Source: Methanomicrobia archaeon JdFR-19 (GTDB lineage Archaea; Halobacteriota; Methanosarcinia; DSM-18856; Methermicoccaceae). From it: a stretch of DNA of 52,840 bases. Shown here in pieces: positions 1 to 7,512 of the stretch (position 1 is its first letter; each line of letters begins with the position of its first letter). The position numbers were made by a program, and so were the translations under genes. The DNA lies in the NCBI GenBank assembly GCA_002010075.1, contig MTMG01000003.1:1-52840 (forward strand), read 5' to 3'. The notes below the pieces were generated by a model that had not been told where the DNA came from, searched no databases, and saw only the letters and a program-made list of their open reading frames with translations.

Positions 1-869
1 ATGAGAACAGTTCTCTCCATGAGTGGTTTTCCAGTTCTCGGGTCCTCGAGTTCTGGAAACTCCTCGAGGACGTCTGTCATCTCGTTTCCTCTCTCTCCGC
101 ATCCTATGTACACTATTATGTCTGCATCAGCCCATTTGGCAAGCTGTTGCTGGGTTACTGTCTTGCCACTACCGAAGGGTCCGGGAATGCATGCTATTCC
201 TCCCTTCGCCACTGGGAAGAATGTATCAAGAACTCTCTGTCCCGTAATGAGGGGGACACTCGGGTCAAACTTCTCAGCATATGGTCGTGGTTTCCTGACA
301 TACCACTTCTGGAGCATGGGAAGTTCCACAACATCCCCCACCCTCGTCTTCAACCTACATATTGTCTCATTTACAGTATATTTTCCATCTCCAACCCACT
401 CAACAGTACCTTCGACTCCCACAGGAACCATTATTCTGTGCATCACGACGTCTGTCTCTCTCACTTCACCTATGAACATCCCTGGCTTTAGATAATCCCC
501 CTCGCTCACAACAGCTCTGAAATCCCATTTCTTGCTCATATCCACTGGGTCAACCTCGACACCTCTTTTGATGTAATCTCCCGCCTTCAGAGCAACGAGG
601 TCGAGAGGTCTCTGAATTCCATCGTAAATTGACTTCAAAAGCCCAGGAGCAAGAAATGTGGAGAGAGGCATACGTGTGTTCTCGACTGGCTCACCCGGGG
701 ACAATCCACTTGTATCCTCATACACCTGAATTGTCACTTTTTCCTTTCTTATTCGAATCACTTCCCCAATGAGCTTCTCTTCTCCCACTTTGACAACATC
801 ATACATCTGTGCGTCAGGCATTCCCTCTGCAACCACAACTGGTCCTGAAATCTTGACAAGTACTCCCAT
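1..869 (-). CDS. atpA: A-type ATP synthase catalytic subunit A (3' end beyond the window)
   Basis: This is the catalytic subunit of the A1 head, which makes or hydrolyses ATP at the cytoplasmic face of the membrane. About 289 N-terminal residues are visible, from MGVLVKISGPVVVAEGM to the window edge; the family is near 580, so about half is present. The barrel-like N-terminus is followed by the A-subunit-specific bulge domain (about residues 110-190) and then the P-loop GPFGSGKT near residue 233. The GPFGSGKT form of the P-loop and the bulge separate it from subunit B. The start at 869 lies 5 bases after the atpF stop, with GGTGAAG just upstream as a ribosome binding site. It is the last visible gene of the minus-strand operon atpH-I-K-E-C-F-A; atpB and atpD are expected beyond base 1. 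Confidence 0.96.
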   Translation of the reverse strand, partial: MGVLVKISGPVVVAEGMPDAQMYDVVKVGEEKLIGEVIRIRKEKVTIQVYEDTSGLSPGEPVENTRMPLSTFLAPGLLKSIYDGIQRPLDLVALKAGDYIKRGVEVDPVDMSKKWDFRAVVSEGDYLKPGMFIGEVRETDVVMHRIMVPVGVEGTVEWVGDGKYTVNETICRLKTRVGDVVELPMLQKWYVRKPRPYAEKFDPSVPLITGQRVLDTFFPVAKGGIACIPGPFGSGKTVTQQQLAKWADADIIVYIGCGERGNEMTDVLEEFPELEDPRTGKPLMERTVL

Positions 870-874
870 GAACT

Positions 875-1219
875 TCACCTCATGATCTCAAGTCCAAGAG
901 CTTTCTTTATCATCTCTCTCAACGTCTCCTTTGGAGGTTTCTTCACATCCTCCTTGGACGGTATGAACACGACAACAGGCTTTGCTATCTGCTCTATCTT
1001 CTTTGCAACCTTCCAGTCAATATGTTCTCTTATTCTCTGGTCTGCTATGATGATTCCAACATCAGGTTCCTCAATTAGTTTCTCAATCCTCTCTCCCCCT
1101 TCTGCAGGGTCTACCTCATATCCATCATTAACTCCTGCAAGCCTGAATCCCAAGCACATCAGTCTATCACCAAGAACCACAATTCTGTCTCCTTTCACGT
1201 CATCTTCCATCTTTTTCAC
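875..1219 (-). CDS. atpF: A-type ATP synthase subunit F
   Basis: Subunit F is a small central-stalk protein that contacts subunit D and the A3B3 head. The 114-residue product has the expected alternating alpha/beta pattern: IVVLGD, a nucleotide-fold-like glycine region, DVGIIIADQRI and KPVVVFIPS. Family members are about 100 residues, so the length is normal with a short N-terminal extension. The ATG at 1219 overlaps the atpC stop by four bases (ATGA), indicating translational coupling; a second in-frame Met at codon 4 is an alternative start. Position between atpC and atpA is the canonical archaeal order. Confidence 0.95.
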   Translation of the reverse strand: MKKMEDDVKGDRIVVLGDRLMCLGFRLAGVNDGYEVDPAEGGERIEKLIEEPDVGIIIADQRIREHIDWKVAKKIEQIAKPVVVFIPSKEDVKKPPKETLREMIKKALGLEIMR

Positions 1220-2298
1220 CTCTCTATCTTCTTCCCAAGTATGCTGTGCTTACCCATCCCTATCACATACTCCTCTATCTTCTCTGGTGCCACTCCAAAT
1301 TCTTTGGCTCTTGCTATTTTTCGTATGTTAGATACCTCATTCTCCTTCAGGTACATATACAACACAATCAGACTGAGGGAGAGACTTCCCATCGAGAGTT
1401 TCTCAATGTTCCGCTCGAGTACTACTCTTTCAAGTATATTCTCCAAAGGAATAAGCGTTTTTCTTTTTTTGTAGTCTTCAAGTCCGGGAGTTAGGTCATA
1501 GTAGGGCTTGAGTTTACCAACAACCTCCACAACATCCTTGCTCCTCGCAAGGTCAAGTAGTTCCTTTTCTGTTAGGTTCCCTCCCTCGATCATGAACTTT
1601 GGAATGTCGCTCTCCTCAATTCCCTCGTGTTTCAATCTCATGAGACTCATGATGTTTCTGGCATCTATCTCCGCCTTCAAACATTCTTTCGTTATCACCT
1701 CATCTCCGAATCTCATAAGCACGTTATGTATTAGTCCGTCATAGTAGGACTTGTAGAGGGCATTTATCAAAGGCATCATATTCCCTGTCTTTTTATACTC
1801 ATCGAGTTGGGGTGTGAGAACTTGTTCGTATTTAGTTCCAGCAAGTGCATGAACAACTTGCTCAACATCCCTCTGCTCCATGAGTTTCTTTATCTCATCC
1901 TTCGTGAAAGAGCCAGCAAACACAAGGTATGGCTCTATCTCCTCGAAACTCTTGCCATACTTCTTCGCATTTAGCACAGTTCTCAGATTGTGTATATCCC
2001 ACTTCTCGAGCAGAGCCTGAATAGTTTTCTTCGCAGGGCCGGGAGAGAGAGCAAGTAGCTTCACTGATGCATCTTCAAGAGACTTTGCAAGTGCCATCTC
2101 GATGAGGTCAGCACCCTGATAAAGAACAGATAACTCAACCAAGTACTCTCTGTAGGGTGTCTCTTCAAGAACAGCCACCATCTCCTGCACATCCTTTACG
2201 TGTATCAATGAGAGAATCTTTTCCTCACTCAGCAGCTCTGTTTTGAGTGTTCTTACCCTTGCATTTGGATATGCATAGGTGTAAACTCTGTCCATCAT
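1216..2298 (-). CDS. atpC: A-type ATP synthase subunit C
   Basis: Subunit C is the funnel-shaped, mostly helical socket that joins the central stalk to the membrane c-ring. The 360-residue length matches the family. The N-terminus YAYPNARVRTLKTELLS is the typical 'Y..aRVR' opening, and the protein is built from three similar helical repeats with recurring LxxLxxxKD motifs. The start is one of two adjacent Met codons (2298 or 2295) overlapping the atpE stop. Together with the atpF overlap this makes a tightly coupled E-C-F-A series. Confidence 0.95.
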   Translation of the reverse strand: MMDRVYTYAYPNARVRTLKTELLSEEKILSLIHVKDVQEMVAVLEETPYREYLVELSVLYQGADLIEMALAKSLEDASVKLLALSPGPAKKTIQALLEKWDIHNLRTVLNAKKYGKSFEEIEPYLVFAGSFTKDEIKKLMEQRDVEQVVHALAGTKYEQVLTPQLDEYKKTGNMMPLINALYKSYYDGLIHNVLMRFGDEVITKECLKAEIDARNIMSLMRLKHEGIEESDIPKFMIEGGNLTEKELLDLARSKDVVEVVGKLKPYYDLTPGLEDYKKRKTLIPLENILERVVLERNIEKLSMGSLSLSLIVLYMYLKENEVSNIRKIARAKEFGVAPEKIEEYVIGMGKHSILGKKIER

Positions 2299-2861
2299 CT
2301 CGATTCACCAAACACATGCTCGTATATCATCAGCCTTATCTTCTCCATGTTCTCAGCCATTAGACTCTCAAATGTGCTATCAATCCAAACCTTGCCAGAC
2401 GTTAGGACGACGCCGCCCTTTGTATCAAATTCGCTCAACTCGGCATCAGGTGCCAACGACATTATGATTTCGAAATCCTCAGGAGATGCACTCACCTTCA
2501 CATCCCCGCCAAGTTCCTTCCTCCCCTGCTCTATCACATTCTTCAGAAACTCCCTGTACTCATCTCTCTTCTTCAACTCAGCGAGAAACTCCCACATCCT
2601 TGCGATGGCTCTCTCAACCACTTCCTCTCTTGCCTCAGCGACAATCCGTCCAGCCTGAAGCCTTGCTGATGAGATTCTTTCCCTTCTCTCACTCTCAGCC
2701 AGCCTCTTCGCATCCTCTTCTCCAATTTTTAGTATTCTGTCTGCCTCTTCTCTTGCCTTTTTGAGTATCTCGTCTGCTTCCTCCCTTGCCTTTTTGAGTA
2801 TCTCGTCTCTCTTCTGCTCTGTATCCTTCCTTATGTCCTCTATGAGTTCATCAAGTCCCAT
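2295..2861 (-). CDS. atpE: A-type ATP synthase peripheral stalk subunit E
   Basis: Subunit E pairs with subunit H to form the peripheral stalk that stops the A1 head from rotating. The first 95 or so of 188 residues are a charged coiled coil; the rest is the globular domain that binds the head. I start it at MGLDELIEDIRKDTEQ because the open frame upstream overlaps all of atpK and has no homology pattern. The coiled coil contains two 11-residue repeats of the type KKAREEADEIL. Their DNA is partly identical to the repeats in atpH, see the repeat entries. Hendecad repeats fit the right-handed coiled coil known for this stalk. Confidence 0.95.
   Translation of the reverse strand: MGLDELIEDIRKDTEQKRDEILKKAREEADEILKKAREEADRILKIGEEDAKRLAESERRERISSARLQAGRIVAEAREEVVERAIARMWEFLAELKKRDEYREFLKNVIEQGRKELGGDVKVSASPEDFEIIMSLAPDAELSEFDTKGGVVLTSGKVWIDSTFESLMAENMEKIRLMIYEHVFGESR
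2733..2805 (-). repeat. 33-bp repeats inside atpE, shared with atpH
   Basis: Two 33-base units at 2740-2772 and 2773-2805 encode 11-residue coiled-coil repeats. The first is identical to the atpH units and the second differs at several bases. The identity with atpH runs over 45 bases (2733-2777). Confidence 0.92.
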
Positions 2862-2866
2862 CGAGT

Positions 2867-3103
2867 TCACCCGAAGATTCTGAGCAGTAGTATGAGCGAC
2901 ATAACGAAGCCGAATATCAGCAGTGTCTCTGGAATCACCATGAAGAACAGCACGAGACCTATCTTCTCTGGTTTCTCTATGACTACACCAAGACCTGCAG
3001 CACCGATTGCGCCCTGTGCCATTCCAGTCCCTATACAACCACCTGCCATCGATATTCCTGCTCCAACCGCAATCATACCCCAATCAGTCAATTCACCTAC
3101 CAT
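2867..3103 (-). CDS. atpK: A-type ATP synthase c-ring proteolipid subunit K
   Basis: This 78-residue hydrophobic protein is the rotor-ring subunit that carries ions through the membrane. It has one hairpin of two transmembrane helices: a glycine-rich first helix (GAGISMAGGCIGTGMAQGA) and a second with the ion-binding carboxylate in VIPETLLIFG (Glu near residue 59). A glutamine sits in helix 1 (AQGA), but I cannot decide Na+ versus H+ coupling from this alone. It is a single-hairpin subunit, unlike the fused multi-hairpin forms of some methanogens. It lies directly after atpI with a 6-base gap. Confidence 0.96.
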   Translation of the reverse strand: MVGELTDWGMIAVGAGISMAGGCIGTGMAQGAIGAAGLGVVIEKPEKIGLVLFFMVIPETLLIFGFVMSLILLLRIFG

Positions 3104-3109
3104 ATTTCA

Positions 3110-4996
3110 TCAACTCCCTTTTTCTCCATACTTCACATACTTTGATATGTGTTTGAACGGTGAGAACAAAATGCCATTGCCCTCATAGAACTTCGAGAAG
3201 AACTCAACATAATGAAGACGAATGCCTTGCAAAAACGGCTCGAAGATTCCAAGAAGGAAATTAACAAGATGTCCAACGATGAAGATCAGAAACACGAGAG
3301 CAATCAATTTTGGTGAGCCAGTCGCAAGAGCGTTGCTTAACTGAGTATTCAATACGAAGGCAAGTATAAAAGACACAAGCCCGACGCCGAGAATTCTCGT
3401 GTAAGACAGGACAAAGGATGCCAGAGATGGTACTTCCATTATTGACATTGGTCCTTCTGTCTTCAGCTCAAGCACCAAGCCAGCACCAACAAGAGCAAAG
3501 CCCACTATGTTCGAGAGAGTGGGTTCTGTCAGAGAGCCACCACCCAAAAACTGATACACGAGGATGATTCCTCCATACAAAATCAGAAGCCATCCTATCT
3601 TGCTCAGCATGTGTTCATACTCTTTATGATTCCATGTGTTGATGATGCCGAGTAAGAGACCAAAGCTTACATGAAATACGCCAACCAATATCGTAATGAC
3701 CAAAAGGTCATCAACCCTATGCAGTCTTTCGAACAACGGATGCCCAATTTCATGACCAAAGAATTCACCATATATGATTCCAAATATGACTGTAACAGCT
3801 GAAGTGATTACCAAAGCCTCACCCAGATACCTGAGTGAAGGATATTTCTCACCAAACTTCTTTATCAGGAGTACTGCAACACCCAACGTTGCAAGTGCAT
3901 ATCCTATATCACCCAACATCATTCCATAGAAAATCGGGAATGTGATTGCAACCAATATCGTGGGGTCCCATTCATTGCTCTTGGGCCATGAGAAAAATCC
4001 GACGAGGAATTCCATCGACTTTATTGGCCTTGGATTATTCAGAAGAGTGGGTGGCAACTCGTCTGTCTCTATCTTCTCCACCAGAATCCTCCCGTTCGTT
4101 ATCTCATTCAGTTTCTCCTCTGCCCACCTCCTCTTCTTCGAAGGAATCCAACCAGTCATCATAAAAATGTGCTCCTCTCTTGCAAATTTCATTGGTGCTT
4201 CTGCCTTTTCAGCCTCTATCTCGAACATCTCTCTCAAAGTGGCAACTTTTGCAAAATACTTGTCAGACAAAGCTTCCACTCTCGCATCGATCTGCTTCTT
4301 TCTTTCATCAAGTTCAGCCAGTTCTCTCTCAATCTCAGCCTTCACACGAGATGGGCTTCCTTTTATTGGAGGGATGTCAAGTATCGAGTGAGAATACTCT
4401 TCAAGAAGTTTGTGAACATGATCCCCAAGTTTTTTGTCGAAAACAATAAGGAAAATAACTGTTTTCTTCTTCTTTACCGCACTGAGATAATCAAATCTTG
4501 TTGTTATTCTACCCAGCGCATCAATGAACTGTGAGAACTCAGATTCCACCATCATCCCAGCAATACTATCGACCGATTCCACCTCAAGAACTGAAAAGTC
4601 AATACCAAGAACTGATAACTCCTCAACCACCTCACTCATCTTCAATAGCTCTCTCTCCCTCTCCCTTATGTTCTCAAGCTCGAGCTGAATTTCCCTTACC
4701 TCATCATCTATTCCCAGACTCTCGGCTTCCCTGAACATCTCATCAAGTTCAAGTTTCTCTCTTGGCTCAACTTCCCTTGGCTTGAGAACACTTTCTATAC
4801 CTCTCAACCTCACAAGCTGTTCTGATACTTTTGAGAAGATATCAAGAGGCTTTCCCATCTCAAACTTCTCCAGTACGTCCTCCCCAACACGCCTAAGTTC
4901 AACACATCCAGACCTATGGAGGAGATCAAGCACCCTATCTATATCACGGTGCAACCCTGTGACTCTTATCATCTCCATCTTCTCTGGTCTGAGCAT
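3110..4996 (-). CDS. atpI: A-type ATP synthase membrane subunit I (a subunit)
   Basis: Subunit I forms the stator half-channels next to the c-ring and anchors the peripheral stalks. The 628 residues split into a cytoplasmic N-terminal half with long coiled coils (about residues 90-290) and a C-terminal half of about eight membrane helices. Family marks include the loop region GMMLGDIGYA (about residue 360) and, in the membrane domain, GIFEPFLQGIRLHYVEFFSKFY. The latter holds the conserved 'R-hYVEfF.KFy' signature with the essential arginine. It lies between atpH and atpK in the usual order. Confidence 0.96.
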   Translation of the reverse strand: MLRPEKMEMIRVTGLHRDIDRVLDLLHRSGCVELRRVGEDVLEKFEMGKPLDIFSKVSEQLVRLRGIESVLKPREVEPREKLELDEMFREAESLGIDDEVREIQLELENIRERERELLKMSEVVEELSVLGIDFSVLEVESVDSIAGMMVESEFSQFIDALGRITTRFDYLSAVKKKKTVIFLIVFDKKLGDHVHKLLEEYSHSILDIPPIKGSPSRVKAEIERELAELDERKKQIDARVEALSDKYFAKVATLREMFEIEAEKAEAPMKFAREEHIFMMTGWIPSKKRRWAEEKLNEITNGRILVEKIETDELPPTLLNNPRPIKSMEFLVGFFSWPKSNEWDPTILVAITFPIFYGMMLGDIGYALATLGVAVLLIKKFGEKYPSLRYLGEALVITSAVTVIFGIIYGEFFGHEIGHPLFERLHRVDDLLVITILVGVFHVSFGLLLGIINTWNHKEYEHMLSKIGWLLILYGGIILVYQFLGGGSLTEPTLSNIVGFALVGAGLVLELKTEGPMSIMEVPSLASFVLSYTRILGVGLVSFILAFVLNTQLSNALATGSPKLIALVFLIFIVGHLVNFLLGIFEPFLQGIRLHYVEFFSKFYEGNGILFSPFKHISKYVKYGEKGS

Positions 4997-5011
4997 GCTT
5001 CACCACTCACT

Positions 5012-5356
5012 TTAAAGTTTGAAATGTATAAGCCTGAGAGAGAGTTCTCTAAGAAAATCGTCATCCGCCTTAATTTCCTTTATTTTTTCTGATTTTTCTC
5101 TCGCCATCCTCAGTATTTCCTCCACCTCCTTCTCTATCTTCTCTCTCTCACCTGCAAGGTACTCTTGTTTTATTCTGTCTGCCTCTTCTCTTGCCTTTTT
5201 GAGTATCTCGTCTGCCTCTTCTCTTGCCTTTTTGAGTATCTCGTCTGCCTCTTCTCTTGCCTTTTTGAGTTCTTCTCTTGCCTTCTCTTCAACCTTTTTG
5301 AGTATGACAAGAGTCTCCTGCAGACGCTCTGAACTCTGAAGACCTTCAGAATGCAT
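5012..5356 (-). CDS. atpH: A-type ATP synthase peripheral stalk subunit H
   Basis: Subunit H is the elongated coiled-coil partner of subunit E in the peripheral stalk. From the start at 5356 (MHSEGLQSSERLQ) it has 114 residues, nearly all charged heptad or hendecad sequence, including three successive 11-residue repeats of KKAREEADEIL type. A longer frame begins at 5401, but those residues cover the promoter: a TATA-like element at 5379-5386 sits about 26 bases before 5356. It is the first gene of the ATPase operon. The repeat DNA is shared with atpE. Confidence 0.9.
   Translation of the reverse strand: MHSEGLQSSERLQETLVILKKVEEKAREELKKAREEADEILKKAREEADEILKKAREEADRIKQEYLAGEREKIEKEVEEILRMAREKSEKIKEIKADDDFLRELSLRLIHFKL
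5171..5276 (-). repeat. 33-bp tandem repeats inside atpH
   Basis: A 33-base unit beginning tctgcctcttctcttgcc (plus strand) occurs twice identically at 5178-5210 and 5211-5243, with a third, partly diverged copy from 5244. Each unit encodes one 11-residue coiled-coil repeat. The 45 bases at 5171-5215 are identical to 2733-2777 in atpE. Confidence 0.93.
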
Positions 5357-5378
5357 GGGATAACCACCCTTGCATATG

Positions 5379-5386
5379 TATATAAA
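5379..5386 (-). promoter_or_regulatory. Probable TATA box of the atp operon
   Basis: The minus strand reads TTTATATA here, with its centre about 26 bases upstream of the atpH ATG at 5356. That spacing suggests transcription starts at or very near the start codon. No experimental support. Confidence 0.5.
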
Positions 5387-5397
5387 AGTTCCGAAAT

Positions 5398-6357
5398 TCA
5401 ATCGACCATCAACGAAAGTGCATAGCTTGGAAAAACACTTGACAGTGCACCATACTTTGCAGAGACCGAGACAAACGACAGACCTGCCATCGCAGAAGCA
5501 TCCTTTAAAATCTCCTCTCCCACGCCAGCCCCCACCACTTTACAAACTCCACACTCGTCCGCCTTTACACGCATTGCCTCAGAAACCTCACTAATCTGTG
5601 CATCTCTAATCTGATGTGCGATTTCGACAACATCTTCGAGTGAAATCTCATCAAGATCAGAACACACGACTCTTGCAAGTCTCTTTGCACAAGACATGAT
5701 GTCCTTTCCCCTGCCATCTGCTGTCTCCCAAGGATAATCGATGTCCTCAGTAAGACCAAGTAAAGAATAAACATCTCCCGTGGTTGCAAAGTACTCCTTC
5801 GACAAAGGAATCTCTTTTCCATTTATCTCAACAGCCGATATTATCGTTGCGACATTCGTCCTCAGGAACCCTGTATATACAAGCTCTCTGTTCATCAACC
5901 TCTCCAAATCAGTCTTGCCAGCAACAGGGACTCCACCCACAATGGGAATGATGTCTGTGGTCGTGCTTCCCATGTCTGCAAATATGCAGTCTTGATAGTG
6001 ATGTCCAACAAAGATTGCGGATGCTACCCAGTTTGATGCTGCAAATTTGAGTGGTTCTTTAATTAAATCCTCAAAACAATGAAGAGAGCCATCGACAGAT
6101 AGAAAAAGAACATCGTCAAAGACTTCCATGCATACTTTTGCAATGTGGAGAACACCCTCACTTCTTGATCGAAAAGCATCAGCAAGCTCACCCGTCATCA
6201 CAACCCCCACTTTCTCATGAGGATGCTCCTCTGATATTCTAACCAAAACATCAAAAACATCTCCCTTCCACAAAGGGTGATATATAACTCCGAATTTACC
6301 GGTGTTCGTTGCGTATTTTGTATTGGCACCACCTATATCAAGACCAAGAGACTCCAT
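5398..6357 (-). CDS. mfnF: MfnF, methanofuran biosynthesis condensing enzyme (ASKHA fold)
   Basis: MfnF joins the activated furan (F1-PP) to gamma-glutamyltyramine, forming the core of methanofuran, the first C1 carrier of methanogenesis. The 319-residue protein begins with the ASKHA phosphate loop SLGLDIGGANTKYA, has a second loop ADMGSTTTDIIPI near residue 130, and a glycine-rich C-terminal adenosine-type motif KVVGAGVGEEIL. This is the pattern of the archaeal 'H4MPT-linked C1 transfer pathway protein' family (COG1548). The ATG lies one base after the 3' end of a tRNA gene on the same strand. The gene ends just before the promoter of the atp operon. Confidence 0.9.
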   Translation of the reverse strand: MESLGLDIGGANTKYATNTGKFGVIYHPLWKGDVFDVLVRISEEHPHEKVGVVMTGELADAFRSRSEGVLHIAKVCMEVFDDVLFLSVDGSLHCFEDLIKEPLKFAASNWVASAIFVGHHYQDCIFADMGSTTTDIIPIVGGVPVAGKTDLERLMNRELVYTGFLRTNVATIISAVEINGKEIPLSKEYFATTGDVYSLLGLTEDIDYPWETADGRGKDIMSCAKRLARVVCSDLDEISLEDVVEIAHQIRDAQISEVSEAMRVKADECGVCKVVGAGVGEEILKDASAMAGLSFVSVSAKYGALSSVFPSYALSLMVD

Positions 6358-6358
6358 A

Positions 6359-6433
6359 TGGGCCCGGCCGGATTTGAACCGGCGACCACCCGGTTATGAG
6401 CCGGGCGCTCTAACCTGACTAAGCTACGGGCCC
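6359..6433 (-). tRNA. tRNA with CAU anticodon (Met or Ile2)
   Basis: The minus strand folds as a 75-base cloverleaf including the discriminator base. The acceptor is GGGCCCG paired with CGGGCCC, the discriminator is A (6359), the anticodon stem is CCCGG/CCGGG with loop CTCATAA, and the T arm is CCGG-TTCAAAT-CCGG. The anticodon is CAU. From sequence I cannot decide between elongator Met and an Ile tRNA whose C34 is modified to agmatidine. The initiator is unlikely, because the anticodon stem lacks the three consecutive G-C pairs in initiator arrangement. No CCA is encoded. Confidence 0.93.
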
Positions 6434-6480
6434 ACATACCTATACATAATACTTTTTATTTAGATGTTATGATTACTCGC

Positions 6481-6729
6481 ATGAGCAAAATCGTGGTGTA
6501 TGGTACAACAACATGCCCGCATTGCAAAAGAACGAAAGAATTTCTTGAACGAAACAAAGCAGACTTCGATGTTGTATGGATTGACAAGCTGGATGAAGAG
6601 GCGAGAGAAGAAGCCATAGAAAGGATACATCGCCTTACAGGGATGCGTGCGGTTCCGGTAGTTGTGAAAGGAGACAAATGGGTAGTGGGATTCGATGAGG
6701 TGGAATTGAGAGAGCTTTTGAAGGATTAA
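6481..6729 (+). CDS. Glutaredoxin/thioredoxin-like protein
   Basis: A small cytoplasmic thiol-disulphide oxidoreductase of 82 residues. It has the redox motif CPHC (Cys12, Cys15) right after the first beta strand (IVVYGTTT), the cis-proline loop TGMRAVPVVV, and the C-terminal GFDEVELREL helix start typical of glutaredoxins. I start it at MSKIVVYG (6481). An ATG four codons earlier (6469) is possible, and with a TATA-like stretch at about 6450-6460 either transcript would be almost leaderless. The gene stands alone, divergent from the tRNA. The physiological reductant is unknown. Confidence 0.9.
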   Translation: MSKIVVYGTTTCPHCKRTKEFLERNKADFDVVWIDKLDEEAREEAIERIHRLTGMRAVPVVVKGDKWVVGFDEVELRELLKD

Positions 6730-6761
6730 ACGTGATGTTAAGATTGATGCAGTTAATTGAC

Positions 6762-6770
6762 TATATATAT
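6762..6770 (+). promoter_or_regulatory. TATA box for the UPF0201 gene
   Basis: TATATATAT is centred about 26 bases before the ATG at 6793. This spacing predicts a leaderless mRNA and supports 6793 as the start over upstream in-frame codons. Confidence 0.55.
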
Positions 6771-6792
6771 CCTCATGATTCTATTACAGTCT

Positions 6793-7206
6793 ATGATAGT
6801 GATAAGAGCAAAGGTCTATCCAACCGAAGAAATTGAGAAGGTGGTTCAGGCAGTTGAGAACATTTTCATCATCGAAAAAGCCCCTTCAATCACGTCTAAT
6901 CTGTATTACTTGCTGGAATGGAGATGCGAGATATCTGCCTTGAAGAAGCTACATCAACTACTCAGACAACAGAAGATTCTTGAGACTGCACGCACAGTTC
7001 TGTTCAACTCTGTGAAAGAGAATAAACTAATTTTCTCACTGAACAAACAGGCAGCATTTGCAGGAAAAGTGAGCTTTGGACTTGAGAATGAAATATATGG
7101 GAGCATAGACGTGGAAATCGATGGTAATATAGAAGAAATTATCGATTGGCTTGCCCCGCCAACAGAAAAGGGCGCACCTTTGTACGAGAGAGAGATGCCC
7201 ACATAA
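6793..7206 (+). CDS. UPF0201 family protein (COG1325)
   Basis: A conserved archaeal protein of 137 residues that I recognise from its pattern: MIVIRAKVYPTEEIEKVVQAV at the start, the middle KLHQLLRQQKILETART, and the ending IEEIIDWLAPPTEKGAP. The family is described as predicted RNA-binding or exosome-related; no enzymatic residues are evident. The open frame begins at a TTG at 6757, but the TATA box overlaps that stretch. The start at 6793 matches the family N-terminus. It is followed 42 bases later by a small conserved gene in the same direction. Confidence 0.82.
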   Translation: MIVIRAKVYPTEEIEKVVQAVENIFIIEKAPSITSNLYYLLEWRCEISALKKLHQLLRQQKILETARTVLFNSVKENKLIFSLNKQAAFAGKVSFGLENEIYGSIDVEIDGNIEEIIDWLAPPTEKGAPLYEREMPT

Positions 7207-7248
7207 ATTTCGATATAATTTTAAGTGTTTAACATCATCATCATTATC

Positions 7249-7497
7249 ATGGTAAAGATAGTACATGCCCAGACAGTTATAACAGTCGAAGACCTTCTTG
7301 CCCTGAAGGAGAAAACTGGAGAGAGCAGTACAAAAGATGCAATTGCGAAAGCAATCGAGCATTATTTGAAATGTCCTTACACAACCGATGAAGAGTTATG
7401 GAGAGCAAAGCTTGAGAAAATGGTCGAAAGAAAAGGCACAGTAAAAAAGAATGCGAAAAATGTTGAGAAGAGAAGGAAGGAGCCTCAGGACTCATAA
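7249..7497 (+). CDS. Small conserved methanogen protein, probably DUF5371-like
   Basis: An 82-residue charged, soluble protein beginning MVKIVHAQTVITVEDLLALK. The first half (LKEKTGESSTKDAIAKAIEHYL) resembles a ribbon-helix-helix-like helical pair, followed by a KCPYT segment and a lysine- and arginine-rich tail. I associate the HAQT...TKDA...HYLKCPYT pattern with an uncharacterised family of methanogens, but the exact Pfam assignment is from memory. The start at 7249 is chosen because the eight upstream residues are only Phe, Asn and Ile. The function is unknown. Confidence 0.7.
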   Translation: MVKIVHAQTVITVEDLLALKEKTGESSTKDAIAKAIEHYLKCPYTTDEELWRAKLEKMVERKGTVKKNAKNVEKRRKEPQDS

Positions 7498-7512
7498 GGC
7501 TCATCATATATA

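Noticed and set aside
1-495. Plus-strand frame at the window start
   Set aside because: The minus strand here is clearly atpA, with P-loop and conserved segments.
2862-3083. N-terminal extension of AtpE
   Set aside because: It overlaps atpK in another frame and is rich in Arg, Cys and Trp; the family start is MGLDELIED at 2861.
5170-5276. CRISPR-like array, from regular 33-bp repeats
   Set aside because: The repeats are directly adjacent without spacers and encode 11-residue coiled-coil units in atpH. No CRISPR or cas gene was seen anywhere in the window.
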